From assembly GCA_041920275.1 (NCBI GenBank), contig JAYRSE010000026.1, positions 1-20,133 of the forward strand: 20,133 nucleotides of DNA, given 5' to 3'. Made by a program: the position numbers and the translations under genes. How positions within the stretch are numbered: the first letter of the stretch is position 1; every line of letters begins with the position of its first letter. Shown here in pieces: positions 1 to 7,366 of this stretch. A model generated the notes under the pieces. It made no database searches. It was not told the origin of the DNA and was given only the letters and a program-made list of their open reading frames with translations. This stretch comes from UBA12088 sp041920275. GTDB taxonomy: Bacteria > Patescibacteriota > Minisyncoccia > Phycocordibacterales > UBA12088.

Positions 1-146
1 GACTAGGAGTCTCACTGCTCGCTTCGCTGCGCTCACAAAACCACTCGGTTTTGTGGTATTCCTCCACGGGGAAACTCCCGTTTCCCCGACCCCCTTTCCG
101 TTCGAGTCCCAGTCCGGCATCATCGCCTCGCTAGCACTCGTCTCTG
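1..146. repeat. Hairpin-rich region with inverted copy of tRNA-Gln 3' end
   Basis: No gene is seen. Three structured units are visible. Positions 34-42 and 47-55 form a perfect 9-bp inverted repeat (CACAAAACC / GGTTTTGTG, 4-nt loop). Positions 67-75 and 80-88 form a second perfect 9-bp inverted repeat (CGGGGAAAC / GTTTCCCCG, 4-nt loop). Positions 100-119 are the reverse complement of 148-167, the T-arm and acceptor 3' strand of the adjacent tRNA-Gln, with one mismatch over 20 nt and a 28-nt spacer. Positions 1-8 (GACTAGGA) repeat 153-160, so another copy may begin left of the window. Neither 9-bp hairpin is followed by a T-tract on either strand, so they do not look like ordinary intrinsic terminators. 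The role is unknown; a tRNA trailer structure or an attachment-site remnant are possibilities. Confidence 0.6.
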
Positions 147-217
147 CTGCCGGACTAGGACTCGAACCTAGATAGACGGGACCAAAACCCGTAGTCCTAC
201 CATTAGACGATCCGGCA
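147..217 (-). tRNA. tRNA-Gln (anticodon UUG)
   Basis: On the minus strand the acceptor 5' strand TGCCGGA (217-211) pairs with TCCGGCA (154-148). The D-arm, a 5-bp anticodon stem ACGGG/CCCGT and a T-arm CTAGG-TTCGAGT-CCTAG are all present. The anticodon loop is TTTTGGT, giving anticodon TTG at 185-183, which reads CAA and CAG. The discriminator base is G (147), as is usual for bacterial tRNA-Gln. CCA is not encoded, since CAG follows, so it must be added after transcription. The gene lies 47 bp downstream of the DHH phosphoesterase on the same strand and may be co-transcribed with it. Its 3' trailer contains an antisense copy of the tRNA 3' end. Confidence 0.95.
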
Positions 218-264
218 ATACACACTAGCGTACCATAGTTTGTCACTTTTTCTAGTGCGTTTTT

Positions 265-1140
265 TCACCCGTGTCGCCGGACGGACAGGTCGGAACATAG
301 CTCCCAAAACTTCCCGAGCGAAATGGTCGCTCCTGAAGCGCAGGGGTGCCCGCCCCCACCCAACACCGAAGCGACCGCCAGTGCGTTCGGTGTGTGGTGC
401 TTGAGTGAACGCACACTGCACTTCACTTCCCCGCCCCTGATCGCAAAGAGCACGACCGCACTCTCATGCCGCTTGGCGAGCAGGTTGCCGCACAAAGACT
501 CGTGTGTCGTGATGTTGTACGCAGGCACTTCGTATGTACCGATACGGAGCGTACACGGCGGCGTTTGTACGAATCCTTCGATCTCTTTGTCCACGTACCG
601 CGCGAGCACCCCGCCCTTTTCCAGGATCTCTTCCATGGGCACCTCGAGCACGGCAAGCATGGATGCGGGGTCGTCGCGAAAGATCGAAAGGTAGTGCGAC
701 ACATATCCGGTGTCCGCATACTTCCCAAGCCACAGGTCGCCGTCTTCCACATGCTCAATGACCACGGGCACCGGCTCGGCGGGAAACAGTGTGCGCCACG
801 CAAGCGACGCGCCGGAATGCGAGGGATCAGCGATGAGCGTGGCGTGCGGGTGCTCTGCAAAGAGCGGTGTGACGTGCTCGCACGCTTCCGCATGGTGGTC
901 GATCACCGTTATCGCACACCCGAGCGTGATCAATTCGGAAAGCCCCAACACACAGTCGACGATGTACACATGCGTTTCCGCAGTGACGGCGGAACGGATC
1001 GGCGCAAACTCCGCCTCCGTATACGCGTGTCGCAGGGGGAAGGTCCGGGCGTGCGGGAACGCACGAAGCACCACACCGGCCGCCATGGTACCGTCGATGC
1101 ACCCTTTGTGATATATCACGCAAACCTCCTGAGATGCCAT
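265..1140 (-). CDS. DHH family phosphoesterase (DHH-DHHA1)
   Basis: This is a predicted metal-dependent phosphoesterase of the DHH superfamily, which includes nano-RNase NrnA, RecJ and cyclic dinucleotide phosphodiesterases. The substrate cannot be told from sequence. Visible motifs in order are HKGCIDG (residues 11-17, variant motif I), VDC (61-63), DHH (81-83), a Ser-Gly-Ala segment near 109-111, EDGDLW (132-137) and the DHHA1 glycine motif GGGGHPCASG (261-270). At 291 aa it is on the short side for the family but has both domains. The ATG at 1140 keeps the first beta strand (VCVIY) whole but has no ribosome-binding site. A GTG at 1119 has a perfect AGGAGG 5 nt upstream (1125-1130) yet would remove that strand. 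The gene is last of a closely spaced minus-strand set, 19 nt after a histidine phosphatase, and ends in TGA. Confidence 0.88.
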   Translation of the reverse strand: MASQEVCVIYHKGCIDGTMAAGVVLRAFPHARTFPLRHAYTEAEFAPIRSAVTAETHVYIVDCVLGLSELITLGCAITVIDHHAEACEHVTPLFAEHPHATLIADPSHSGASLAWRTLFPAEPVPVVIEHVEDGDLWLGKYADTGYVSHYLSIFRDDPASMLAVLEVPMEEILEKGGVLARYVDKEIEGFVQTPPCTLRIGTYEVPAYNITTHESLCGNLLAKRHESAVVLFAIRGGEVKCSVRSLKHHTPNALAVASVLGGGGHPCASGATISLGKFWELCSDLSVRRHG

Positions 1141-1159
1141 ACGCTAAGCAATATGCAGT

Positions 1160-1834
1160 CTACCCCAAACCGAACCTTCCGCGCACCCCTTCCGGGGTGA
1201 CGACGCCCGCTTGGACGCTCCATGTCCCATCGAGCGTTTCGCCATAGGTACCGCCCGGGTCCCACGTTGCGGTGAGGTACGAACAATTCGGGATGAGCAG
1301 GTTCTTCCACAACGCCCGTCGGTACTGAGCGACGGTATCCAAACCGTCCCGCTTCATACGTTCCTCGAGCGCGGCGATGAATCCGCGATGGGTCACGACC
1401 AGCAGACGCTCTTCGGGCCGACCGGCAAGGTGCTCGAGCGCTCGCCGAGCGCGAGCATGGAATTCCTCGAGGTTCTCTTCATCGCTGTCTCGCCACTCAA
1501 GCTCCCGCGCATGCAGGTATATGCGCGCCATGGTGAAAAGCGAACGAGGGTGCAGCCAGTGCATACCCCAGAGCGCACGGGGGCGACGCAACTCCATAAA
1601 GAGTTCGCTGTACTCCACCTCCACGCCAATGCGTTGCGACACCGTCTGTGCGGTCTCGAGCGCACGTTGGTACGGACTTGCAATGATGCGATCGATCGGC
1701 AGTTTTGAGAAGTGTTCGGCGGCGGCGCGCGCCTGCATGCGCCCCTGTTCGGAAAGCGGTGTCTCCGGGTACTGATGTACGAATCCCCGATTGCCCGGAG
1801 TTTCGCCATGCCGAAGAAAATAGATCGTTTTCAT
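1160..1834 (-). CDS. Histidine phosphatase family protein (copy 1)
   Basis: This is a 224-aa member of the histidine phosphatase (phosphoglycerate mutase-like) superfamily, which transfers phosphate through a phosphohistidine. The catalytic set is visible: RHGET at 8-12 with nucleophile His9, SPYQRALETA at 53-62 with Arg57, acidic Glu81 in FMELRRP, and the second histidine His149 in VVTHRGF. Between them lies an atypical helical insert, and the C-terminal 40 residues have no recognised motif. I chose the ATG at 1834 because the family begins MKxIYxxRHGE. The frame stays open to a GTG at 1852. No Shine-Dalgarno is visible for either start. The gene sits 42 bp after a paralogous phosphatase and 19 nt before the DHH gene. 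The substrate (sugar phosphate, nucleotide or protein) is unknown. Confidence 0.88.
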   Translation of the reverse strand: MKTIYFLRHGETPGNRGFVHQYPETPLSEQGRMQARAAAEHFSKLPIDRIIASPYQRALETAQTVSQRIGVEVEYSELFMELRRPRALWGMHWLHPRSLFTMARIYLHARELEWRDSDEENLEEFHARARRALEHLAGRPEERLLVVTHRGFIAALEERMKRDGLDTVAQYRRALWKNLLIPNCSYLTATWDPGGTYGETLDGTWSVQAGVVTPEGVRGRFGLG

Positions 1835-1875
1835 AGGGTCACTGAATGGCACCTCACGTATGGGAAGGGACGGTC

Positions 1876-1881
1876 ATTATA
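1876..1881 (-). promoter_or_regulatory. Possible internal -10 element (TATAAT) before phosphatase copy 1
   Basis: A perfect TATAAT is read on the minus strand and overlaps the TAA stop of the upstream phosphatase gene. No convincing -35 hexamer lies 16-18 nt upstream and no TG extension is present, so this is only a candidate internal promoter. The predicted start site would lie about 30-35 nt before the ATG at 1834. Confidence 0.3.
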
Positions 1882-2560
1882 CCGGAGACCCCTCGGACTC
1901 TTCTTTCTCAATGGTAAGCAGGTGTGTATGATCGTTCCAACATAAAAGACGCCACTTGTTGCGCTCTTCTTCTTCGGGGCGATACCTGCAGATCGTCACA
2001 CCGGTATTCACCGGCGCGAAGAAACGCGCCATACGGTGAGTGGCGACGGGGTCCGGCATACCCTCGGTGAGCATGGCGGCGATGATGACCCGCATGAAGC
2101 CGGCGTGGGTCACGACCGCGAGATGGCGCTCCGTACGTTGTGTGAGGTACGAGAGTGCGTGGTTCGCTCGCGCATGAAGATCGAAGTACGTGTCTTCGTC
2201 GGCATAGCGAAACGAGGGGTCGTCGTAGTGCGCGTGAAGAGCCGCGAGGTACGCCCTGCCCTCGGGTGTCTTGTGTGGTGTTCCGATAAGCGAGGAAGGC
2301 GGCAAATATTCACGGAACATATCGTGCAGCTCGAGCGAAACGCCGGTCGCCTCCCGTATGTACTCTGCGGTCTGTGCCGCACGGCGCATCGTGCTCGTAA
2401 GTATCGCCCGTATCGGCGCGTGCTTCATGCGCTCTGCGACGCTGCGGGCCTGCCGGTGTCCCAGCTCGGTAAGCTCCGATTCCGCACCCTGAAAGACCCC
2501 CGAAACATTGTCGACACTTTCGCCATGTCGGATGAAGTAGATGAAAGTATCGTTTGGCAT
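1877..2560 (-). CDS. Histidine phosphatase family protein (copy 2)
   Basis: This is a 227-aa histidine phosphatase superfamily protein. RHGES is at 11-15 with nucleophile His12. The second motif is TSTMRRAAQTA (55-65), the acidic residue is Glu84 in MFREYLPP, and the closing histidine is His152 in VVTHAGF. It shares the layout of the next gene downstream, including a DxDE...HARA..AL..L segment before the TH motif, so the two look like an ancient tandem duplication. The ATG at 2560 fits the family start; the frame is open to a GTG at 2581, only 6 nt after the dnaX stop. No ribosome-binding site is seen. A 14-nt palindrome, AGTGTT-GT-AACACT (2561-2574), abuts the ATG. The substrate is unknown. 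Confidence 0.87.
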   Translation of the reverse strand: MPNDTFIYFIRHGESVDNVSGVFQGAESELTELGHRQARSVAERMKHAPIRAILTSTMRRAAQTAEYIREATGVSLELHDMFREYLPPSSLIGTPHKTPEGRAYLAALHAHYDDPSFRYADEDTYFDLHARANHALSYLTQRTERHLAVVTHAGFMRVIIAAMLTEGMPDPVATHRMARFFAPVNTGVTICRYRPEEEERNKWRLLCWNDHTHLLTIEKEESEGSPV

Positions 2561-2587
2561 AGTGTTGTAACACTTTCGCACGGAATA

Positions 2588-3622
2588 TCACGCGGTCTCC
2601 GCCCCCAAATGTTCAATGAGCGCAAGCTCGAGCGGCAAAGCGGGCAGATAGGTGGTACCCGCCTCGAGTGAAGCGGAAAGAAGACGAGTGAGCAAGCGCG
2701 AGTTCAGGGTATCCTTTGCATCCCGTGCATACCGCTCGATGCTCGCCCACTCTTCGGGGGTGAACTCGGGCTTGAGCGTATGAGCAAAGGTCGGCGCAGT
2801 GCGTACCAACAGCGCCGCACGAATGAGACGCAAGATGAGCGCGAGGGTCGTTTTTACGTTGCCGTTCTCGACCAGCGCATGTACACGGGCGAGGGTCGAG
2901 TCGAGGTCACGCACCACGATCGCGTCGAGCACCTCTACGAGCGCCACACTGCGAGGCGCTCCCGTGACCCGCTCCACGTCGGCATGAGTGAGCTCCTTTT
3001 CGCCGGTACTTGCGATCACCTTTTGCAAAATGCCGTGCGCGTCTCTGAACGCACCGTCGGCAAGAAGTGCAATGAGCTCTGCTCCCGCTTGCTCGATCTT
3101 GCACCCTTCGCGCTCTGCGGTCGATCGAATGAGTTCGGTGAGCAGTGTGGACGTCGGACGTTTGAGGGTGAATATCTGACAGCGCGAGAGTATGGTCTCG
3201 GGTATCTTATCCACTTCGGTGGTCGCGAGTATGAAGACCACGTGGAGCGGGGGCTCTTCGAGTGTCTTCAGAAGCGCGTTCCACGCATCCTTGGTGAGCA
3301 TGTGCACCTCGTCGATCACGTACACCTTGTACCGCGACGAGAGCGGGAGCATGTGTGTTTCTTCGCGCAACGCACGGATGTCATCGATGCCGCGGTTCGA
3401 AGCGGCGTCTATCTCGACCAGGTCATGGTCGGCGGTTCCTATCTCGCGTGCAAAGATACGTGCGAGGGTGGTCTTGCCGATGCCACGGCTCCCGACAAAG
3501 AGGTACGCATGCCCGATCTTGTCGGTGCGGATCGCGCTTTGCAGGGCCTCGACGACCTGCTCTTGCCCGCGCACCTCTTCGAAAGTACGGGGGCGGTATT
3601 TGCGGTACAGTGCATCTGACAT
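2588..3622 (-). CDS. dnaX: DNA polymerase III subunit gamma/tau, zinc-module-less form
   Basis: This is the AAA+ motor of the clamp loader, which opens the sliding clamp with delta and delta-prime. The 344-aa protein shows YRKYRP (6-11), Walker A GSRGIGKT (44-51), EIDAASNRG (70-78), Walker B VYVIDEVH (100-107), a TLEEPP segment (120-125), sensor 1 ILATTE (131-136) and the SRC arginine finger (146-148). The usual four-cysteine zinc module between Walker A and EIDAAS is absent: only about ten residues separate ARIFAREIG from VEIDAAS. The protein stops after the collar-like domain, so it corresponds to gamma rather than tau and lacks the DnaB- and alpha-binding C-terminus. The ATG at 3622 is preferred to a GTG at 3628 because a TGATATACT -10 lies just upstream. 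It heads a set running into the phosphatases. Confidence 0.95.
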   Translation of the reverse strand: MSDALYRKYRPRTFEEVRGQEQVVEALQSAIRTDKIGHAYLFVGSRGIGKTTLARIFAREIGTADHDLVEIDAASNRGIDDIRALREETHMLPLSSRYKVYVIDEVHMLTKDAWNALLKTLEEPPLHVVFILATTEVDKIPETILSRCQIFTLKRPTSTLLTELIRSTAEREGCKIEQAGAELIALLADGAFRDAHGILQKVIASTGEKELTHADVERVTGAPRSVALVEVLDAIVVRDLDSTLARVHALVENGNVKTTLALILRLIRAALLVRTAPTFAHTLKPEFTPEEWASIERYARDAKDTLNSRLLTRLLSASLEAGTTYLPALPLELALIEHLGAETA

Positions 3623-3630
3623 GTACACTC

Positions 3631-3639
3631 AGTATATCA
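3631..3639 (-). promoter_or_regulatory. Extended -10 promoter of dnaX
   Basis: The minus strand reads TGA-TATACT, a TGn-extended -10 with five of six hexamer matches, ending 8 nt before the dnaX ATG. Transcription starting 6-7 nt downstream would begin almost at the start codon. No good -35 is seen, as expected for an extended -10 promoter. Confidence 0.6.
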
Positions 3640-3829
3640 CAGCCGACGCCACCTGTGCGCAGTGCGGTCACGCCACCTTGCTCACATATATCGAAAACAC
3701 CGCCCCGTCAACACTATTTTGTCGAGAGACCGTTCCGTGGCGTTTGTGAAGTCTCGATCCCTCATCCAAATGTTTACTTCGGTACGGTTTTCTCAAAAGA
3801 GCGTACGGAGGGTGTAAGCGGGTACGCGG

Positions 3830-4807
3830 TCACTCCCCTCGAAGCACCACGCTCACTTCCGCGGCAGTATTGCACTGCATCAAGCGGTCGCGCAGTATCG
3901 CCGCTCCCTCGAACCCGTGCACGTACGCCTTGAAATGCTTTTTCATGACCGAAAATGACTTGTGCGGGCAGAGCGCCTCGAACGCAGTGCAGTGCTCCAC
4001 AAGCACCCGCATGCGTTCCGCATGCTCCGGTATTCGTTCCGAGAAGAGCCACGGGTTGCCGAAGATCCCCCTACCGATCATGACACCATCCGCGCCCGAC
4101 TCCAGAGCTCGTTCTCGCCCCTGTGCGACGTTCGCCACATCGCCGTTCCCGATGATGCAGGTGCGGGAATTACCACTTACATACTGTAATTTATTACGTA
4201 ATTCAACCGCTCGGCGCACGTGCTCCCACCGTGCGGGTACGTCGCTCATCTCTTTCCGGGTGCGCGCATGGATGGTGATCGCGGCCGGCTCTTCGGCCAG
4301 GAGCTCGGGAAGCCAAGTTTCAAGCGCTATGGAGTTGTAGCCGACGCGTGTTTTCACCGAAACGGGTATTCGTCCACGAACGCCCCGCTTGGCCGCACGA
4401 ATGAGCTCGCGCGCAAGCGGAGGGTCTTTCATAAGCGCCGCTCCCGCACACTGCTTCTCCACACTTCGATCCGGACACCCCATGTTGAGGTCGACCCCGT
4501 CGAATCCGAGATCGGCAATGAGTCCCGCGGCGTACTCCATCATTGCCGGGTGTGCGGTGAAGAGTTGTGCCACGATCGGGCGTTCGATCGGGTCGAACCG
4601 CAGATCGAGCATGAGCGGATTTTCGGCATCCGCAAGATGCTGTATCTCACGTGTATGGTAGAGCCCGTCTGCGGAGACAAACTCGGTCCACAGCACATCG
4701 GGCTTGCCGTAGCGGGCGATGATCCACCGAAACGCCGCGTCGGTCACGTCGGCCATGGGGGCAAGCACGAAGAATGGACGCGAAAGCGAGTGCCAAACAT
4801 CAGACAT
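3830..4807 (-). CDS. dus: tRNA-dihydrouridine synthase (DusB-like)
   Basis: This is an FMN-dependent enzyme that reduces uridine to dihydrouridine in the tRNA D-loop with NADPH. The TIM barrel begins LAPMADVTD (15-23), followed by TEFVSADGL (41-49) and QLF (81-83). The catalytic Cys111 sits in NMGCP (108-112). FMN/phosphate and tRNA contacts expected from the family are KTR (152-154), HAR (180-182), GNGD (220-223) and GRGIFGNPW (245-253). A helical C-terminal tRNA-binding domain runs from about 255 to 325. At 325 aa the length is normal. The start is the ATG at 4807. The exact Dus subfamily, and so the position modified, cannot be fixed by eye. The gene stands between the Clp ATPase (60 bp upstream) and dnaX (207 bp downstream), all on the same strand. 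Confidence 0.94.
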   Translation of the reverse strand: MSDVWHSLSRPFFVLAPMADVTDAAFRWIIARYGKPDVLWTEFVSADGLYHTREIQHLADAENPLMLDLRFDPIERPIVAQLFTAHPAMMEYAAGLIADLGFDGVDLNMGCPDRSVEKQCAGAALMKDPPLARELIRAAKRGVRGRIPVSVKTRVGYNSIALETWLPELLAEEPAAITIHARTRKEMSDVPARWEHVRRAVELRNKLQYVSGNSRTCIIGNGDVANVAQGRERALESGADGVMIGRGIFGNPWLFSERIPEHAERMRVLVEHCTAFEALCPHKSFSVMKKHFKAYVHGFEGAAILRDRLMQCNTAAEVSVVLRGE

Positions 4808-4818
4808 ACGTATGCGCT

Positions 4819-4847
4819 ATCCTACGGGTGCGAGAGGAAAAATGCAA
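4819..4847 (-). promoter_or_regulatory. Possible dus promoter
   Basis: On the minus strand TTGCAT (4847-4842) and TAGGAT (4824-4819) are separated by 17 nt. The -10 ends 11 nt before the dus ATG, matching the short-leader geometry of other genes here. The hexamers are poor (3/6 and 4/6), so confidence is low. Confidence 0.3.
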
Positions 4848-4867
4848 CCAACGCGACGTGGACGGAT

Positions 4868-7363
4868 CTACTGTTTCGAGACATCGGGTTTGGGCACCGT
4901 GTTCTTCTCACATCGGATGGTGTCACCGGCATGCAATGTATCGCGCAAAATGCTGTCGGCGACCGCCTGCTCCACCTCTTCCTGTATCGCACGGGTGAGT
5001 GCCCTGCCCCCGAATTGCGGATCGTAGCCCTTGTCAGCGACACGTGCGATGATCTCATCTGAAATTTCAAGGTTGATATTCTTCTCGCGACGAAGCCGAT
5101 CAGCAAGACGGGTGAGGTGGATCTTTGCTATCTCCTGCATATGCTCCTTGCCGAGCGGATGGAACATGATGATGTCATCGAAGCGGTTCAGGAGCTCGGG
5201 ACGATAGAGACCCTTCTTGATGAGATGATCAATGAGCTCTCGTTTCTTCGTGACCATATTACCCCCCTCGCGCGACCATTCCCAGATAAGGTCCGCGCCC
5301 GCGTTCGACGTCGCAATGATCACCAAGTTGCGGGCGTTCACCTCTTCCCCGGACGCGTCCGTGAACTTACCCTCGTCGAGCACCTGCAAAAGAAGGTCAT
5401 GCACGTCTGGAGATGATTTCTCGAACTCATCGAGCAAAAGCACTCCGTACTGATGATCGCGGATCATGGTCGTCAAACGACCCGGTACGCCGGTCTCGAA
5501 CGAACCGATCAACTCTTCGAGTGCGTCCGTACCCTGGAACTCCGACATGTCAAGGCGGTTCATGTCTCGCTCATTGCCGAAAAGGGTCTGTGCAAGCGCC
5601 TTGGCCATCTCGGTCTTACCGACACCGGTCGGTCCCAAGAACAAGAAACTTCCGAGCGGTTTGTTGGGGTTCGTGATACCCGTACGAGCCCTCCGCAGCG
5701 CACGAGCGACCGCATCCACCGCACCATTTTGACCCACCACCCGCGCATGGAGCGCCGTCTCGAGCGTAAGCAATCTTTCGCTCTCTTCTTTGGATGGGGC
5801 ACCTACCGGCACATTGGTCTTCAGCTCCACCAGCTGCTCCACCAGGTTCGCACGCACCTGCACTTTGCCATACCGAAGCGCATGGGGTACCACCTCTTCG
5901 AGGAGGTCGAACGCCTTGTCCGGCATCACACCACCCGGAAAGTAACGATCGGCCAGACGCGTGATCGCCTGCAGCGCGGGTACGGTACACACCACGCCGG
6001 TCTCCCGCTCCCGCAAGTACGCCCGCTGCTTCATGAGTGACAGCAGTGCGGAATCGTCCACGGCATGCGTTTGCACCACGTCACACTCGCGCATGATGCG
6101 CGCATCGCGCGAAAGTACCTTGTGGAATGCTTGCTTCTCGGTACCCACGATCATTTGGATCGTGGCGGCCTCGAAGTATGGTATGAGGAGGTCGACAAGA
6201 TCCACCTGAAGCGCCTTTGCGCTGGTGATCGCAACCGACAGATCTTCCAAGTACACGATGATGTTTCCGGCTTCGACGGCCTGGTCGAGCACCTCGCGCA
6301 TAGCTTGTTCGAAGGACGCCTTCTCTCCGTGCGCGGTCACGATGGTGTCGATGTCGACAAGAAAAATGCGCCTGCCTTCGAGCGGAGGGAGGATGCGGCC
6401 CGAACGGATCTTTCGGTACAGAAGCAATGCGCTTTCTCGTGCTGATGACGGATCGTCCGCGACGATGATCACGTTCGACTGGCGAGCGCGCGCGAGCGTC
6501 GCTTCCATCGCCTCAACCTCATCATCCTCGGCGCGCACGCGAAAGGTGGTTGCGTTCCACAGGGGATCGTTCACCAGGTCATGGCCGTAACGTTCGAGCA
6601 GGTATGTCTCGCCATAGCTCCATGTTTTTCCAAAACCGGCTATGCGCCCCAAAGCGTCTCGAGACCACCAACGCTCTGCAAAACGCCTGCCTTGCTCTAT
6701 TTCCATGACCCACTGCGCGGCTTCCAGGAGTGCGTCGTCCGTGATGCCCTCCTTCGAGAGAAGGTCGCGAAACGCCGCATCCTGCTTAAAGATACTGCGC
6801 GTATATGTCACCAAGGTTACCCCCTTATCACGATCAAGCATGCAGGCATCCGCTCCGAGTGATGCGGTGCGGTGCGCCACATACTCTTGAAACGCACTCT
6901 CGCTCATCCCGGCGCGGTAGAGTATCTGCTGCCCGAGCTCGGACTCGAGAAAACCCGCAGTGATGTCATGATCTTCCGTATCGGCGACAATGGTCGCCAC
7001 CTCCCAACTCGCCCCCACGTCTTCGGTCGCATACTCTCCGAGCACGGTCGACAAGCCGCGGAAGTAGTACGATCGATGCATCGCCTCAAGTGCGGCCATG
7101 ACGAACGCCGCCGAAAATACTATGAGAAAGATCCCGAGCATCCTTTCATCAAGCGCATCAGTCGTCTTTGCGAAGAACGGGATCGAGTGCGATGGTGAAA
7201 ATTGGAGTGCGAACAAGAGGAGTGTCAACACGAACGTGACAGCGGTGGCCCATGACAGCACATGCCGCGTACGTGCACGCATGTCATGGGGCATCCATGC
7301 ACGCAGCGCAAGCGCGGGTGCATAGAGTGTTCCGATGAGTTTCTGCAGTTCTCGGTAGTGCAT
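4868..7363 (-). CDS. Membrane-anchored Clp-type AAA+ ATPase with degenerate D1
   Basis: This 831-aa protein is a two-domain Clp/Hsp100 relative. Two N-terminal membrane helices (about 35-55 and 75-92) suggest it is anchored at the cytoplasmic face. Residues 100-260 look like a diverged Clp N-type region. D1 (about 290-500) has lost nucleotide-binding motifs: the Walker A position reads VADDPSSARES (301-311) and Walker B reads IIVYLEDL (368-375). D2 is intact: Walker A GPTGVGKT (577-584), Walker B VLLLDEFEK (641-649), sensor 1 ATSNAG (684-689), arginine finger LLNRF (724-728, Arg727) and sensor 2 GGR (785-787). The D2 pore loop reads ETGVPGR instead of the usual GYVG, and no LGF/IGF ClpP-docking tripeptide follows sensor 1. 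It starts 3 nt after the stop of a small membrane protein, implying translational coupling. Databases would probably label it a Clp protease ATP-binding subunit, but ClpP partnership is doubtful. Confidence 0.9.
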   Translation of the reverse strand: MHYRELQKLIGTLYAPALALRAWMPHDMRARTRHVLSWATAVTFVLTLLLFALQFSPSHSIPFFAKTTDALDERMLGIFLIVFSAAFVMAALEAMHRSYYFRGLSTVLGEYATEDVGASWEVATIVADTEDHDITAGFLESELGQQILYRAGMSESAFQEYVAHRTASLGADACMLDRDKGVTLVTYTRSIFKQDAAFRDLLSKEGITDDALLEAAQWVMEIEQGRRFAERWWSRDALGRIAGFGKTWSYGETYLLERYGHDLVNDPLWNATTFRVRAEDDEVEAMEATLARARQSNVIIVADDPSSARESALLLYRKIRSGRILPPLEGRRIFLVDIDTIVTAHGEKASFEQAMREVLDQAVEAGNIIVYLEDLSVAITSAKALQVDLVDLLIPYFEAATIQMIVGTEKQAFHKVLSRDARIMRECDVVQTHAVDDSALLSLMKQRAYLRERETGVVCTVPALQAITRLADRYFPGGVMPDKAFDLLEEVVPHALRYGKVQVRANLVEQLVELKTNVPVGAPSKEESERLLTLETALHARVVGQNGAVDAVARALRRARTGITNPNKPLGSFLFLGPTGVGKTEMAKALAQTLFGNERDMNRLDMSEFQGTDALEELIGSFETGVPGRLTTMIRDHQYGVLLLDEFEKSSPDVHDLLLQVLDEGKFTDASGEEVNARNLVIIATSNAGADLIWEWSREGGNMVTKKRELIDHLIKKGLYRPELLNRFDDIIMFHPLGKEHMQEIAKIHLTRLADRLRREKNINLEISDEIIARVADKGYDPQFGGRALTRAIQEEVEQAVADSILRDTLHAGDTIRCEKNTVPKPDVSKQ

Positions 7364-7366
7364 AGG

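Noticed and set aside
1..146. CRISPR array or tRNA pseudogene
   Set aside because: The hairpins differ in sequence and are not regularly spaced. The inverted tRNA segment lacks a matching T-stem 5' half, anticodon arm and D-arm, so it is not a tRNA gene.
3201..3219. DnaA-box-like TTATCCAC in dnaX
   Set aside because: It has one mismatch to the consensus and is inside conserved coding sequence, so it is explained by the codons.
3621..3749. 42-codon plus-strand ORF with a CxxCGH motif divergent from dnaX
   Set aside because: It has one CxxC and a lone Cys rather than a paired zinc ribbon, no ribosome-binding site, and its start overlaps the dnaX start. A weak TACAGT upstream is not enough.
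4848..4867. Intrinsic terminator after the Clp gene
   Set aside because: Only a bulged five-pair hairpin near the stop precedes a short ATTTTT run. This is too weak to list as a feature.
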